A stretch of DNA of 64,000 nucleotides from Eumeta japonica (Eukaryota; Arthropoda; Insecta; Lepidoptera; Psychidae), in contig BGZK01000525.1 of the NCBI GenBank assembly GCA_005406025.1, positions 248,001 to 312,000 on the forward strand, given 5' to 3'. The notes beneath the pieces are model-generated. The model worked only from the letters and a program-made list of their open reading frames with translations, did not search any database and was not told the origin of the DNA. The translations under genes were made by a program, and so were the position numbers. Below, piece by piece: positions 46,000-57,625 of this stretch (positions within the stretch are counted from its first letter, which is position 1; each line of letters begins with the position of its first letter).

Positions 46000-48765
46000 G
46001 AATTTTTAAATACCACCACTTCATACCAAACTCGATACAGTTGTGAGTTTACTTTTTTTTAGGGCATTACGCAGGCTATATCCGTCATATTCGTTTTAAT
46101 ATGACGTCACAAGGCCCGTCACGTGTAGAACTCTTAGGCATTGTATACGTCCACTTAGCGCGCTCAGGCGAACGAGCGCAGTGGCGGATCGAGGGGACAT
46201 GACTCCCTCTGGGTTGAATCTTGTCTATTAATAATAATTAAATTAAAGCCAGTCCTGACTGAACCGCGTATGTGTAACCACCTTTGACTCGAAGTCGGGA
46301 TCCGCCTTTGAGCGGTTTATTTGGTCGAGCCGCTCTAGTCGAGACGCCTGAGCGTGCAATTGGGCAAAACTGAATAAACATTTTTTAGCTTCAATGCAGT
46401 TTCACGAGTACATGAATACTTTTATAAAGTCTGACAGAAGTTCCATAAGTATATTTGGATGATAATATTATACTATATTACACAATGCTAATAGAAATAC
46501 ATTCAGCTTAGAATAGATTACGACAAGTGTTCAATAGCAAAGTGTCTTGATTAATGCAATTATGGGCTTAATTATATCTATGTAGAGTGACTTTTGCAAA
46601 ATGCGTGATGACATTCACGTATCTATAATAAACATACACATAATTTATTTATTAGAGGTTATAGACCAAATAACAGGTCTAAACGGTAATCGTCGAGTGA
46701 TTACTGAGTAGGTCTGCTCTTTTAGTGGTTTTGTAGGCTATAAATTATAAGATAGTAAACAATGATTGAACTAAGTATTACTGACGACTACAGTAAATAT
46801 TCTTCAGTCTTTTTACCTTTCTTCATTGCTTTGATAGAAGAATAGAGCTTATAGTGCCCAAAAAATATGATTTTCTAAGCGTTTATAAGATTGAATATAA
46901 TGATTGTACTTATAGTCTAAACAGGTATGGCTTATATAAATGTTATACTCCTATAACATATATTCTGGGATTATACTGCTAGTCGACGTTGGAAGATCAG
47001 TCTTATACAATTTTAATTTGTGAGCACGAGACCCAGTCGCTTAGCGCGGTCGTTTATTTTAATGGTGCACGATTTATGTCCACAGTAGGTTTTTGCATTA
47101 CTCGGTTCTGAGCCGATGCGGTAGCAACTTCGGGCCTCTTCGGCTCTGCATCTCAGCCAATTAATCATTTTGCGTATTTAGCGTATTTATCGCTGGTATT
47201 AACAAATTTATCAATGTTGATTTCTATTATCAAGTTTTATCTAACTTATTTGCAAAGTTTTCATATTCTGTGCACTGATAATGGAATATTTAAATTCGAG
47301 TTTTAAATCGTTTTCTTGTTGCGATTAATAATCACAACTAATACTTTGGAAATATTCAAGTTAATAGCTTAAATGTTTGCAAGGTCAGTAGTCATTTGAC
47401 GATCAAGTGCTTTTTTTGTGTTATATTATAATTTCATTCTTATATTTAAGTTCTATAATGTAAATGCAATAATATAATATATAACTAAATGTAGATGAAC
47501 GTTCCGTAGTTTTGTATAGTTCTGTATTATTGCTTTAGTAAAATGATATGTTCTTGTGCAAATAAACATACCCGTTTCTTTACATTACTATAAGTCCGTC
47601 TATAACTTTATCATATATTTACTTATGTACAGTGAAACATTTGGGTATGAATCTAAGAGCAAATACAGTATAGAAGAAGCCGTAAAATAGCAACACACCT
47701 CCATAGTATTAGGACTTGTTTTTTATAACATTTTTAATGAAACAAAAAGATATAGTAGTACAACTAACGATCACGTTGACGTTCACAAAAGTCGTAGATA
47801 TTTTAATGTCTATAAAAAAGATCAGTGATATGCATCATCAAAATGATCATTAACAATTGTTATAGTTTGTTTTTCCCAGAGTTTATATAGAATTGCGTAA
47901 ATTTTCTAGAATGCTACGATGTTTCCGTATCTGCAACCAAAGTTTAGATGACTACCTACAAACCTAATAAAATTGAATGCCTGTATGCGCGTTTTAGGCA
48001 CGTTTGCCGGTATGCACGAACCCTAAAACGTGCGCGCACGAGCACATCACCGAAATGGCTGAACAGATTGTAGTCAAATTTGGCAGAGAGGTGTATCACG
48101 TGCTGAAATACGACACAGGATACTTTTTTTTATTGTTCATCAGATTTACTATCAGAAATATGTCAGAGATGTCCAAAGAAAGACGAAGATCAGAAACAGG
48201 ACTCCTATTGAAATAGATAGCGAGGCCGCGATCGAATCGAGAACAGTATTGGGATTGGAAACAATATTTCCTACATTTTAAATATGTTTTAGGGACTTTA
48301 AAACGTCTATTAGGTATGAAATAAATAAAACTTGTTTATGATTTTTGAAAATTGATATAGATGGCAACAAAATAACAATTAGAACTTTTTCATATAACCT
48401 AAAAACAAATAATTATCATTTTTATAATATTAAAAAGATATCATTAATATTTCAAGTATGTATGCTGATTTTCATGTGAAAGCATCTTAATACAATAAAT
48501 GATAAATATTTTGCATTTGGAGGCATCAGACTCACGTTTTCTTACTCGCTGAGACCTTTGCTATATGTATGAATCTGACTGCAAATATTTGCCATATTTA
48601 ATTGGATGATTTTTCATATCTTGTTTACATCTTTTTAGTTCACTCTTCCGCATTCTGGTTTTCAATTCGTTACTTTGTTTGTTCTGTTTTAACAGTGTGC
48701 TAGGATCGCTTTCACGTTATCGGCTGTCAATGTCATGTTCCTTATAATAATGGCGATGTATTTTT
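46000..48765. other. No supported gene
   Basis: AT-rich sequence without a recognisable gene or transposon protein. Short GC-rich islands (about 46090-46200 and 46260-46380) hold no frame that I can name. The 70-codon frame at 48004-48216 is not supported. Confidence 0.5.
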
Positions 48766-48767
48766 GA

Positions 48768-49300
48768 CTTCTCGCTATGAAAATTGAAAGTGTAAAAAAA
48801 TTGGGAAGTTACTGTTTTAGTTCAATTTTCGCAAATCGAGTTTTCACTAGATCTTGACGTTTTAGGGTCCTAAAAATCTATTTACACCATTCTTCGAGTG
48901 ATGTCGGTAAGTCTGTATGTATGTGCGCGCGTGTGCATTTTGGAATGTCTTTGAAACTACTCTACAGAAAAATTTTAGTCTAATTCGATCATTTTCTTAA
49001 AATTCAACGTGGATTAACGTAAGCTGCATCAAAATTTATTGGTTTTGATTTATTCACGAGATATCGTCAGAGAAATTTTTTTCCAAAACTTTTCTATTTA
49101 GACTAGTTTTTAAACTGATCTCTGGTAGAATCCATAATGTAAACAGCTTCTTTCTTTAAAAAATAACATTGATCGACGCAAATTGCAACAAAATCGGTTG
49201 ATTAGTGCAATAGATCTGATTGCAGAATTTTTTTTTTCATTATTTATTAGATTACTCCACCCATAAATTTGAAAATCTAATGAGTTCTTTTCCTTAAAGA
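48768..49300. repeat. Diverged partial copy of the repeat in the ZNF706-like intron
   Basis: ACTTCTCGCTATGAAAATTG, then CGCAAATCGAGTTTTCACTA and GATCTTGACGTTTTAGGGTC, parallel the left part of the element at 41761. The right end with its inverted repeat is absent. Confidence 0.6.
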
Positions 49301-49304
49301 TTAG

Positions 49305-49700
49305 TTGTCTGTAAAGTCGGTTTACGGACGAAATTTTACGTGAAAATGTCATAAGAAAACATTGATGAAAAATTGCATTCTTTTATGAATCGAATTATTA
49401 TCAATGAATTATCATTGTTTTGTATAATACAAAGAAGGAGTTAATTGAAAATAACAATGTTTTCGATAAATTAAAATTTATTTGCACTCGTTAATTAAAA
49501 TATTTTTCTATTTAAATTATACAGTAAAAAGATAGATGCGTCACAAGCCGAACGCTTAGGCCGATCGTGCCTCTCGCTTGTTCCGCGCTGTGGCTCGCAT
49601 GCTCTGCTCAGGCGGAACACGACAATGAGTCATGCTTTTTTGTGCGTGCTGCCGGCGTCATCGATTTATAAGACGTTATTACGTCAAAAACAACGTCGAT
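49305..49700. mobile_element. MITE-like element, copy 2
   Basis: Begins TAGTTGTCTGTAAAGTCGGT, then CGAAATTTTACGTGAAAATG, and ends with ATAAGACGTTATTACGTCAA, matching both ends of the element at 34863-35338. A GC-rich core lies in the middle (about 49555-49680), as in the other copy. Confidence 0.55.
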
Positions 49701-50283
49701 CAAGGTAAATTACCCGAAAATGGTTTGATTTATTGAAAAGGAAAAGTGAAAAAATATTTTTTGAAATACTTTCCAATCTAATATAGCCGTAAATTCCAAA
49801 ATCTACTCAGATCCGTCTCTTAAAAACAACGGTTGGTTCGTTGGAGAGATTTCGTTAATTAAATATTTGTTTTTTCAAAATAGTAATATTCTTATGTCAT
49901 GACTCAATCATCTATTTATGTTTAAAAAACTGCGTTGAATACTGCAAAGCAGATCAAAATCGAACTACGCATTCATATTACAATTATATTGTTGAGTTCA
50001 AAAGGCTTAAAAATCGACTGCTAGATACATGTTTGAATGCTTTGAGTTTAAAATAGCAAGAGGTTTCAGAAACAGTGCTGTTCAGGGATAGTCCGCAAAG
50101 TTTTGAATCATTCAAAAGATGACCATTGACCATTGACCATTGATGGTCGAAAAGTTCAAAAATACATTGATAAATGTAATAGCGGAAAGTTTTAGGGATG
50201 TCCTGCAGGTGAACAACTTTTCATATTTTTTTATGGACATTGTTAATAATAAATTATAAATTTAGTTTGTGTAATGCTAAAAC

Positions 50284-51090
50284 TGTACGAGGGTTGCTAT
50301 TTATGTATCCGGAACTGGCCACATACACAGCAATATTTAAAAAGTAATTACAACATTTAAAAAAAAATACACTCCTTGGCTGTAGAATACAGTTTGTTTC
50401 ATGTAACTGTCAACTGTTTTACAATTGTGGCGCCCTAAATTGCGTCTTTATTACCATGGATTTAACTCGTGAAAATTTTTGTGCGATGATTTATTACGAT
50501 TTTCGGCGTAAGCTAACTCAAAAGTAGTGCATCGATCAACTCACTTCGACTTTTGGGTGCGAAGCACCATCGAAAACCACTGTGTACCACTGGTTCAGTG
50601 AGTTTAATCGTGGGCGATCTATGCTGACGAACGAATTAAAAGAAGATCGCCCTAAATCGGTTGTTTTACCACAAAATATCGATACTCTGCGGGAACTAAT
50701 GTAAGATCATGTTGCATATCGTGAGATAAAGGCGTCCCTGGGCATAACTACAAGCATACGTAAAATATTGCCCGAAAATTAGGTTGTAAAAAAAATTTGT
50801 TCGCATTAGATTCCGTACAACTTGAGCATTGATCAAAAACAGGCTCGTGTCGATTGATGCAAAAAAAAGATAAAAAATACAATCATGATGCGTCAAAAGC
50901 TGTTTATAATATTTACACAGATGACGAATCTTGGATTTCCGCGTATGACCCCGAAACTAAACAAAAGCCAACAGTGTGCGTATTCCAAGATCAGCCGAAT
51001 CCAACAAGTGATTCTTGCCAAAAACATTTTGAAGCAAATGTTTCAAAATGTCAGGTCATGTGTCCGACACACAGTTTTTTTTTTTCATTT
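50284..51090 (+). mobile_element. Mariner element (copy 3), 3'-truncated
   Basis: Starts with TACGAGGGTTGCTATTTATG and TATCCGGAACTGGCC, the same terminal repeat as the mariner at 23672-25268. The transposase start follows 170 bases later. No right terminal repeat was found; similarity ends about 51090. Confidence 0.75.
50456..51075 (+). pseudogene. Mariner transposase pseudogene (copy 3)
   Basis: The ATG at 50456 opens MDLTRENFCAMIYYDFRRKL. A stop then interrupts before CIDQLTSTFGCEAPSKTTVY and HWFSEFNRGRSMLTNELKED. These form the helix-turn-helix half of a mariner transposase and stay in one frame for about 90 codons. Later parts (YREIKASLGITTSIRKILPE, then DDESWISAYDPETKQKPT at about 50920-50970) are in other frames with stops between. 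The second half of the DD34D core and the C-terminus are missing. It is less decayed than copy 1 and close to copy 2. Confidence 0.87.
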
Positions 51091-51338
51091 CTATCACTAT
51101 TTTGTATTTTATGGCCGGTTTCATAACAATATCTTTCATATTCAATGATATCCTATTTGACACACCTACCTAGTTCGCTACATTTATTTTTTTCTTTTTT
51201 GTGATTTGGCGTTTAGTTATCGTCATATTGAATTTAGATTACTGTCATGTCTTTAGCGACACAAATAGACAGACGTAAAAATGATCAAAATTGGACCACG
51301 CGTTTAGTCTCTAAAGCACCATAAAAGCACAAACACAC

Positions 51339-51341
<3 letters not shown>

Positions 51342-51371
<30 letters not shown>
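51342..51371. repeat. (TA)n microsatellite
   Basis: AT dinucleotide run of about 15 units following a short CA-rich stretch. Confidence 0.95.
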
Positions 51372-51373
<2 letters not shown>

Positions 51374-52429
51374 CTAATAAACACATTACCCTTTTTTGCG
51401 TAGTGCAGTCAGATAACAAACAAATAAAACACTTTCATAAGTTTCTATCTTTTTAACTGATTAAGTGATAGAGTTAAACCAACTTACTAATTTGTTGGAC
51501 CTATGAAAGCTCGTTATCTAGCGTAACACTCAGGAACACATGAGTATTTAAAAATGTAATTCATAGTTTAATATTAAGAGAGGTGTTCAATAAATTCTCG
51601 GTATAGGTGTGAAAATAAAGAAACGCAAACACAATTTTTACTTATTTATATCATAGTTCCCCTCTCGCTGTATTTATTAGATCTATGGATCTTTTTAATA
51701 CCCGCAAAAGGTGCAGCGCAGCTTTGGCCGATTTGCACCTCCATTTTGATAGCTGCTCTTAATTATGATAGAATATTGGCACTACCATATCTACCCCTGC
51801 AATATTGATAATTATATCTTTTTGTCTATTATAAGAAGAAATAATCCCAAACATTGTAGGCATGACTTCTCCAGCTAATGAAAAGGACATTGAATTTATT
51901 TTTTATGCTACTCAATCATGGCACTGCATATTGATGCAGTGCAAAGCAAAAGTTGTTTTGCTTATACATGTTCTCAGGGTCTTATGATATAAAATGAAGT
52001 TAGCATTCATCTTCAAACAATTCTTTTGATGGTTGCATCTGGGTTTCTCCCACAAAGTTACAAACTTCCAAAGTTACAGCATTCCACGTGCGCTTGCTTC
52101 TGATATGGTATCAGCATTTGCAATTCCATCTTGGAATCATTTTAACATGTCAAGATGATCGTGAATGATTTGTATGGTACCAGCAAAAAGGCTAAAATCA
52201 TCTATTGATTTAACCTTCACTTGACCATCTTCCAATATCATTTCCTTTATTTTTACCACAATTACTTTATTTGTGATAGTGCCCCGCTGTGGTCAACTTG
52301 GTTACAGCAAGAAAATGGGCCGACTTGACTAGTGAAATACCACAGTCTAACAAAACAGAGGTAAAGTAACAGTTTCTACTGTTGTTTCATGTAGTAAGAG
52401 TTCTGATGGCCCACTCCCCTTTCATCACT

Positions 52430-52585
52430 CTCTTCCTCCTCCTATCTGCGAACTCCCCTTTTCATAACATGTCCTATACCTATCCAAGGGGTTGGCAATG
52501 CATCGGTCTCTCCTCTGGGTTTGTGGGTGTCTATGAGCAGAGGTGATCACTTGCTTTTTCATGGGTCGCGTATTAGTCCAAGAGT
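52430..52585. repeat. Dispersed lepidopteran repeat fragment
   Basis: CCAAGGGGTTGGCAATGCATC, TCTGGGTTTGTGGGTGTCTA and GCAGAGGTGATCACTTGC form a block that I remember as abundant in moth and butterfly genomes. It abuts the left arm of the foldback element. Confidence 0.55.
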
Positions 52586-54446
52586 TAGTAACACGTGTTT
52601 CATGAAGTGTTTGATGCACCTTGAAATTTTTCAAATTTAATATCTATGAGATAAACAGCCAGAATACCTACCTGTGTTGGCTTATCCCAACCCGGTGCAC
52701 CAGGTACTGCGCATAATAGAAAGGTGTAATAAAATTCAACCCGAAAAAAGTGTTTTATTCAGAGGCCAACAAACTTTAATCAAAAATTTAAATAATTTTA
52801 TAAATAAAATTTAATAAGGCAGACATTTTTGAGAGGGTTTTCATAAAATTAATCCTTCCCAAAGTTGTTTTTTTGAAAATACAGTTTGACGTATTTGATT
52901 CACTCTGAAATTTTAATAGCATCTAAATTAAATACTAAAAAATTAATAACAAAAAGCCAGACACTTTTTCCGGGGTTTAATTATTGACAAACATGAAAAT
53001 AAGTCTTATTTAAAATAGCAAGAGATAGGTAGAGCGTGGTTAACGGCGTGAATGAGAGAACCGATCACCGCAGTAGCTATACTCTCTTCCTATGCTCTCA
53101 TTGGTTGTTGGTCACGTGTCCTTTACCAGCTGTGTTCGGCAGCAACTGTATATTTTCAGGTAACCCTCGTTGTTGTGAGTACACATTTTAAAGTTCTCTT
53201 TTAATACAGGATAATTATTATAAATAAAGTAAGTAAATCAGGATAATTATTTGTTAAAAGATATATAATTTGTTATTTACAATTTATAGTCGGTTTTTAA
53301 ACAAATATTGAGTGAAAAATAAAAACTTTATCGTGTGTGATATGTAAAAAGAATGATACTGGAAAAGTCTATCTGTTTACAGAGACTACTTTAAATAAAT
53401 GTCGAATCACTTTAAAAATACATCAAAAATATAATTTAAATTACAGTGATGTGATTTTACCATTAGAAGTGTCTTCTGAGAAAGGTTATCACCGGCAATG
53501 CTAGTCAAATTTTACAAATTTAAAAACACAATATATACAGAATGTATTAACAATTTCTCCAGAGTCTCCCACAGATTCTACAGAAGAAGAATCAGAGGAG
53601 AGTGGTGATGAGGAGGAAAATTGAAGATAGTTTTTAAACATTTTTATGAATCTTACTTGTAACAAATATTTTTTATAATGATAATAAACCTATAGTATTA
53701 ACTAAACACTCTAATCTTAAAGATTTCAATGATTACCTCTTCATTTCCTTTTTTTTTCTTCCATAATATTTCAATTCAAATTGTTCATTAACACTTAATT
53801 GCACAATTGTTGTATCTTGAAAAATTAAAAGTTTTAAAAAAGTTGTGTAAATAATTAAATTTTTTTTTAGTTTAATTCAAAAGTATGAATTTTAAATTTT
53901 TAGCTGGTAAAGGACACGTGACCAACAACCAATGAGAGCGTAGAGATAGAGAGTACAGCTACTGCGGTGATCGGTTCTCTCACTCACGCCGCTAACCACG
54001 CGCTACCTATCTCTTTCTATTTTAAATGAGACTTATTTTCATGTTTGTCAATAATTATACCCCGGAAAACGTGTCTGGCTCTTTATTATTATTTTTTTTA
54101 ATATTTAATTAAGATGCTATTAAAATTTTAGAGTGAATCAAATACGTCAAACTGTATTTTCAAAAAAACAACTTTGGGAAGGATTAATTTTATGTAAACC
54201 CTCTCAAAAATGTCTACCTTATTAAATTTTATTTTTAAAATTATGTAAACTTTCGATTAAAGTTTGTTGGCCTCTGAATAAAACACTTTTTTCGGGTTGA
54301 ATTTTATTACACCTTTCTATTATGCACAGTATCTGGTGTCCCGGGTTGGGCTAAGCCAACACAGGTATTCTGGCTGTTTATCTCATATACATTAAACTTG
54401 AAAAATTTCAAGGTGCATCAAACACTTCATGAAACACGTGTTACTA
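52586..54446. mobile_element. Foldback element with about 545-bp inverted arms
   Basis: The arm at 52586-53131 recurs in reverse complement at 53902-54446, nearly gap-free with roughly one difference per 10-15 bases. Landmarks are TAGTAACACGTGTTTCATGA at the outer edge, TGTTGGCCTCTGAATAAAAC in the middle and GGTCACGTGTCCTTTACCAG at the inner edge. The 770-bp centre contains a protein-coding remnant at 53319-53624. This is the architecture of a foldback-type DNA transposon. The arms are long, and the centre carries an N-terminal domain rather than a recognisable transposase. Confidence 0.85.
53319..53624 (+). pseudogene. Cys-x2-Cys domain reading frame inside the foldback element
   Basis: In one frame: TLSCVICKKNDTGKVYLFTE, TTLNKCRITLKIHQKYNLNY, SDVILPLEVSSEKGYHRQC, then a TAG where an aromatic residue would be expected, then SNFTNLKTQYIQNVLTI and an acidic Ser/Glu tail ending in TGA. 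The CxxC, a later Cys in NKCR and the GYHRQC give a candidate metal-binding module (CVIC ... H..C). I recall similar CxxC-(FTE)TTLxKC-GYHxxC openings in uncharacterised repetitive arthropod proteins. Upstream TTTTCAGGTAACCC and other GT/AG sites mean it might be a first exon. Apart from the single internal stop the frame is preserved for about 100 codons, which is notable for this neighbourhood. Confidence 0.6.
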
Positions 54447-54849
54447 TCTCTCCAACTATATTACTTCTCGATTTGCTGTAAAAAATTTCTTGTGAAGAGG
54501 TTTTCATGAGCTGGCTGGCACGCGAGTTACTTACAATGTTCTGCCCCTACTTTTGAATTTATTTTAATGCTTCAAATAGTGGGAGAGTAAAGATGTGCAC
54601 ATATCGAAAACAATATTCATTTCTATCTTGAGGTAGTTTTGGTTTTTATCTTGTAAAAAATTAAAATGTGATGCTCTAATTTCCCCAAAAGTATAAAATT
54701 GCTCATCATTTGGTAGAATTTACGTTCAAATTTCATAAAAAAATATTGTCATTTTTTTAATAGCCTCTAAGTGTATTTGGCCAGTATTTAAAAGCATACA
54801 AAAAAAGCTTGGAGCATATCTATACCGAGAAGTTATTGAATGGTTCTCA

Positions 54850-55181
54850 TAAAACCTGTTGTACTTATTTTTCAAATACAGACTTACTCGGATCTATGTT
54901 TTATGTTTTAAAATGAAAATTTAAGGCATTTTGTTAGTTTTGATAGTTCATGCGGATTATACTAAGCAATCACAATAATAAAGCAAGAACTAGAATCAAT
55001 GAAATAATTTAAGATCTAAAGTGCTTGTAAGTATGAGGCTGTGGGTGAATATCTTTCAAATTGATATGTAATTAAATACAATAAGTTAAGAAACAATATG
55101 TCAGAATGCTTACAAAAATAAACGAAGGATATTTAAAATAAGGTTATCAAAAATAAACACATTGAAGTACTTAAAGTAAAT
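54850..55181. other. AT-rich, nothing recognised
   Basis: AT-rich sequence up to the TACTTAAAGTAAAT that flanks the Penelope-like element. Confidence 0.5.
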
Positions 55182-57611
55182 GCCTGCCTGCAACATGCAT
55201 TAACATGTAGCATGCAACCCACCGCTGACTCTCGAATTTGTTCTTCCACTATGAATCCTTATCCAACTGATTCAATATTGATTCGAGATGATTGACAGAT
55301 ATTAAACACCTAAGCAAGTGCTGTTTATTTTTCTTAGTCTGCTAGTAGTTATATTGTCATTTCTATGTATGTTTCATGCCAAATAGGCATATATCTTCAG
55401 GAAAATGCAGACGGTCACATCCACCAGGGCATAAACAATGTTAAAAACAAGCTACAGATGCGCTCCCAACCTCCTCATGTGACAGGCAGTTATGCACTAC
55501 ATCAAAGGGTGACAAAAGTCTCTCTGCCAGCAGTCAAAGACCATCACCAATAGACATGACTATCAATTCTCAGATTAACCATCACCAACCATTAGTTACA
55601 GGCAATCGTCCAACAATGGCAATTGACAAATATTCATTTGGTCATTGAGCATATTATTATTATCTTCATGTCTTAAAATTCCGAAAGGTTCCAAACCATT
55701 TAAATGTAATCCTTTCTCATACACATGTAAAACATCAAACTTGTGAACTATTGAGTTTATGACCGATTATTAAATGTTTAGCAAAATGCAATCAGTCTGA
55801 TTTATTATTATTAACAGCTGAAAATATTCTTTATATCCAGTTTCAAAACAACGTCCACTTTGCCATATGTATATCGATTACTTTCATCACAAGTTAATTT
55901 AAAAATTCTGGTTTTTTTTTACTATGCAGTTTCTTTCGTTTCTTTAATAATTTTGAATTTTGTCAGAAATTGTAACACAATATATTAAACTAGCCACATA
56001 TTTCTTTTGATTGTTGGATAGATATTGTTCCTTATAATACTCTTTTGCTTTTTATTGATGAATTCATCAATAAATTTTTTCCTGTATCAATTTGCTTAAG
56101 CTATATTGTGAATGGTATTTAATTCTAATGCGAAATTATGATTGTTAAGGGTATAAGGAATAACCAATGTATGTACTGATTTATAAGCCACCAATCTGTA
56201 CTGCCACAGATAACAAGAAATGGGTATTGTAGTATCTGTGCAAGTGGATTTTCTATGTATTTTAAATTCATATCTATTATTTTTCTTAGTTACAAACAAA
56301 TCCAAGAAATTTATTGAATTACTTGTTTCTTTTTCGAGTTTAATATAATTTAAAAATAATTCTTATTTTGTCAAATTACCTAGCCAACATATGATAATAT
56401 TTAAAATACTACTACATATTTAAAATAATACAGGATATTATTATTATATGTTTATTTTCAAATTCATCCATAAAAATTTTGGCCATTAATGGACTTAAAG
56501 ATGAACCCATAGCAAGACCCTACTTTGGCATATAAAATTGATCATTACAAGGGAAATAATTTTGAGTAATGCATAATCCCATTAATTTTAAGATATTGTC
56601 CATCCCCCTAAACATAATTTTTGTTTTTCTAACTTCTATAATTGTTAAACTTTCTCTAAAATGACATTAGTAAACAAACTGTCAACATCGAATCAGATCA
56701 AGTTGGTATTATTTAGAAAGACATCTTTAATTTTGTTTATCAGGTTTAAACTATTAATAAAACTATATTTTGTATTGAATGCAATTTTTTCTTTAATTAC
56801 CTTATTAATATATTTAGCTAGTTTATATGTTATCGCCTGCATATATATTACTGGATGGACCAGCTCACCCTCTTTATGTACTTTTGGCAAACCACACAAT
56901 CTAAGAGTCTGGTGATTCTTCGCTATTAGATATTTTTTTCAGATTCTCTACTGAATAAAAATTTAGAAGACGATAAATTTTGCTTAACTTCCGCAATTTA
57001 ATAGAAACTGGTCATAAACTCAATAACAAACTCAAGTTTGGTGTTTTACATGTCTATGAGAAGGGGTTACATTTAACATTTTGAAATTTTTTGAAAATTT
57101 CAAAACGTAAAAATATGTTAACGACCAAATTAATATTTATAAATTGCCATTGTTGGACACTTGCCTGTAACTATTTGGGTAATGGTTTGTGATGGTTAGT
57201 CTGTGACAATTGTCAATTGTGATGGTTTTTTGACTGCTGGCAGAGAGGCTTTTGTCACCCGTTGACATAATGCATTACTGCTTGTCACACAAGGAGGTTG
57301 GGAGCGCATCTATAGCTTGCTTTTAACACTACTTATACCCTGGTGGATGTGACTGTTAGCATTTTCCTGAGGATGTCCCCAGTTGTCATAAAACATACAT
57401 AGAAATAACAATATAATAATTAGCGGACTATCATAAATAAACAATTAACACTTGCTTAGGTGTTAGATATCTATCAATTCTCTCAAATCTATATTCAATC
57501 AGTTGGATGGGGATTAATAGTGTAAGCACAGATTCGAGGGTCAATGGTGGGTTGCATGCTGCATGTTGTAAGCAGGTGTTTAATTATGAATTAACACCTC
57601 AAACAATAGAA
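55182..57611 (-). mobile_element. Penelope-like element with long inverted ends and flanking duplication
   Basis: The arms at about 55183-55635 and 57131-57600 are reverse complements of each other with moderate divergence. They share GATGCGCTCCCAACCTCC, GTGACAAAAG with TCTCTGCCAGCAGTCAA, and CACATCCACCAGGG. The bracket sequence TACTTAAAGTAAAT (55168-55181) and TACTTAAAGTAGAT (57612-57625) are direct repeats matching 13 of 14, a likely target-site duplication. The interior encodes a Penelope-type reverse transcriptase on the minus strand. Penelope elements are known for complex, often inverted or partly tandem termini. Confidence 0.8.
56000..57000 (-). pseudogene. Penelope-type reverse transcriptase, degenerate
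   Basis: The minus strand starts near 56925 with RLCGLPKVHKEGELVHPVIY (56693-56899), the diagnostic (Y/C)GLPKxHK block of Penelope-like enzymes, then LAKYINKVIKEK. FDVDSLFTNV (RT catalytic Asp) is at about 56670-56695. GLAMGSSLSPLMAKIFMDEF (the GxxxGSxxSPxxA block) is at about 56460-56530. KFLDLFVTKKNNRYEFKIHR then KSTCTDTTIP is at about 56200-56310. Frameshifts and a stop before GLAMGS break it. The GIY-YIG endonuclease usual for full Penelope proteins was not found between 55640 and 56050. The enzyme would copy RNA to DNA; this copy is inactive. Confidence 0.85.
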
Positions 57612-57625
57612 TACTTAAAGTAGAT

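Larger units (their letters stand above)
51588..54848. repeat. Possible outer element ends flanking the foldback
   Basis: GTTCAATAAATTCTCGGTATAG at about 51594-51615 matches, in reverse complement, CTATACCGAGAAGTTATTGAA at about 54822-54842, with few differences. The pair brackets the foldback element and about 1.4 kb of other sequence, so the foldback may have jumped into an older transposon. No transposase is recognised in the flanks. Confidence 0.45.

Noticed and set aside
50100..50160. GACCATT-GACCATT-GACCATT short direct repeats, considered as an array
   Set aside because: Only about three units of seven bases with no spacers; a simple slippage product, not a CRISPR-like or satellite array.
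51650..52300. Minus-strand stretch with VVKIKEMILEDGQVKVKSID then DFSLFAGTIQ
   Set aside because: Looks somewhat protein-like, but it is broken soon after and matches nothing I recognise; possible retrocopy or transposon part, too weak to call.
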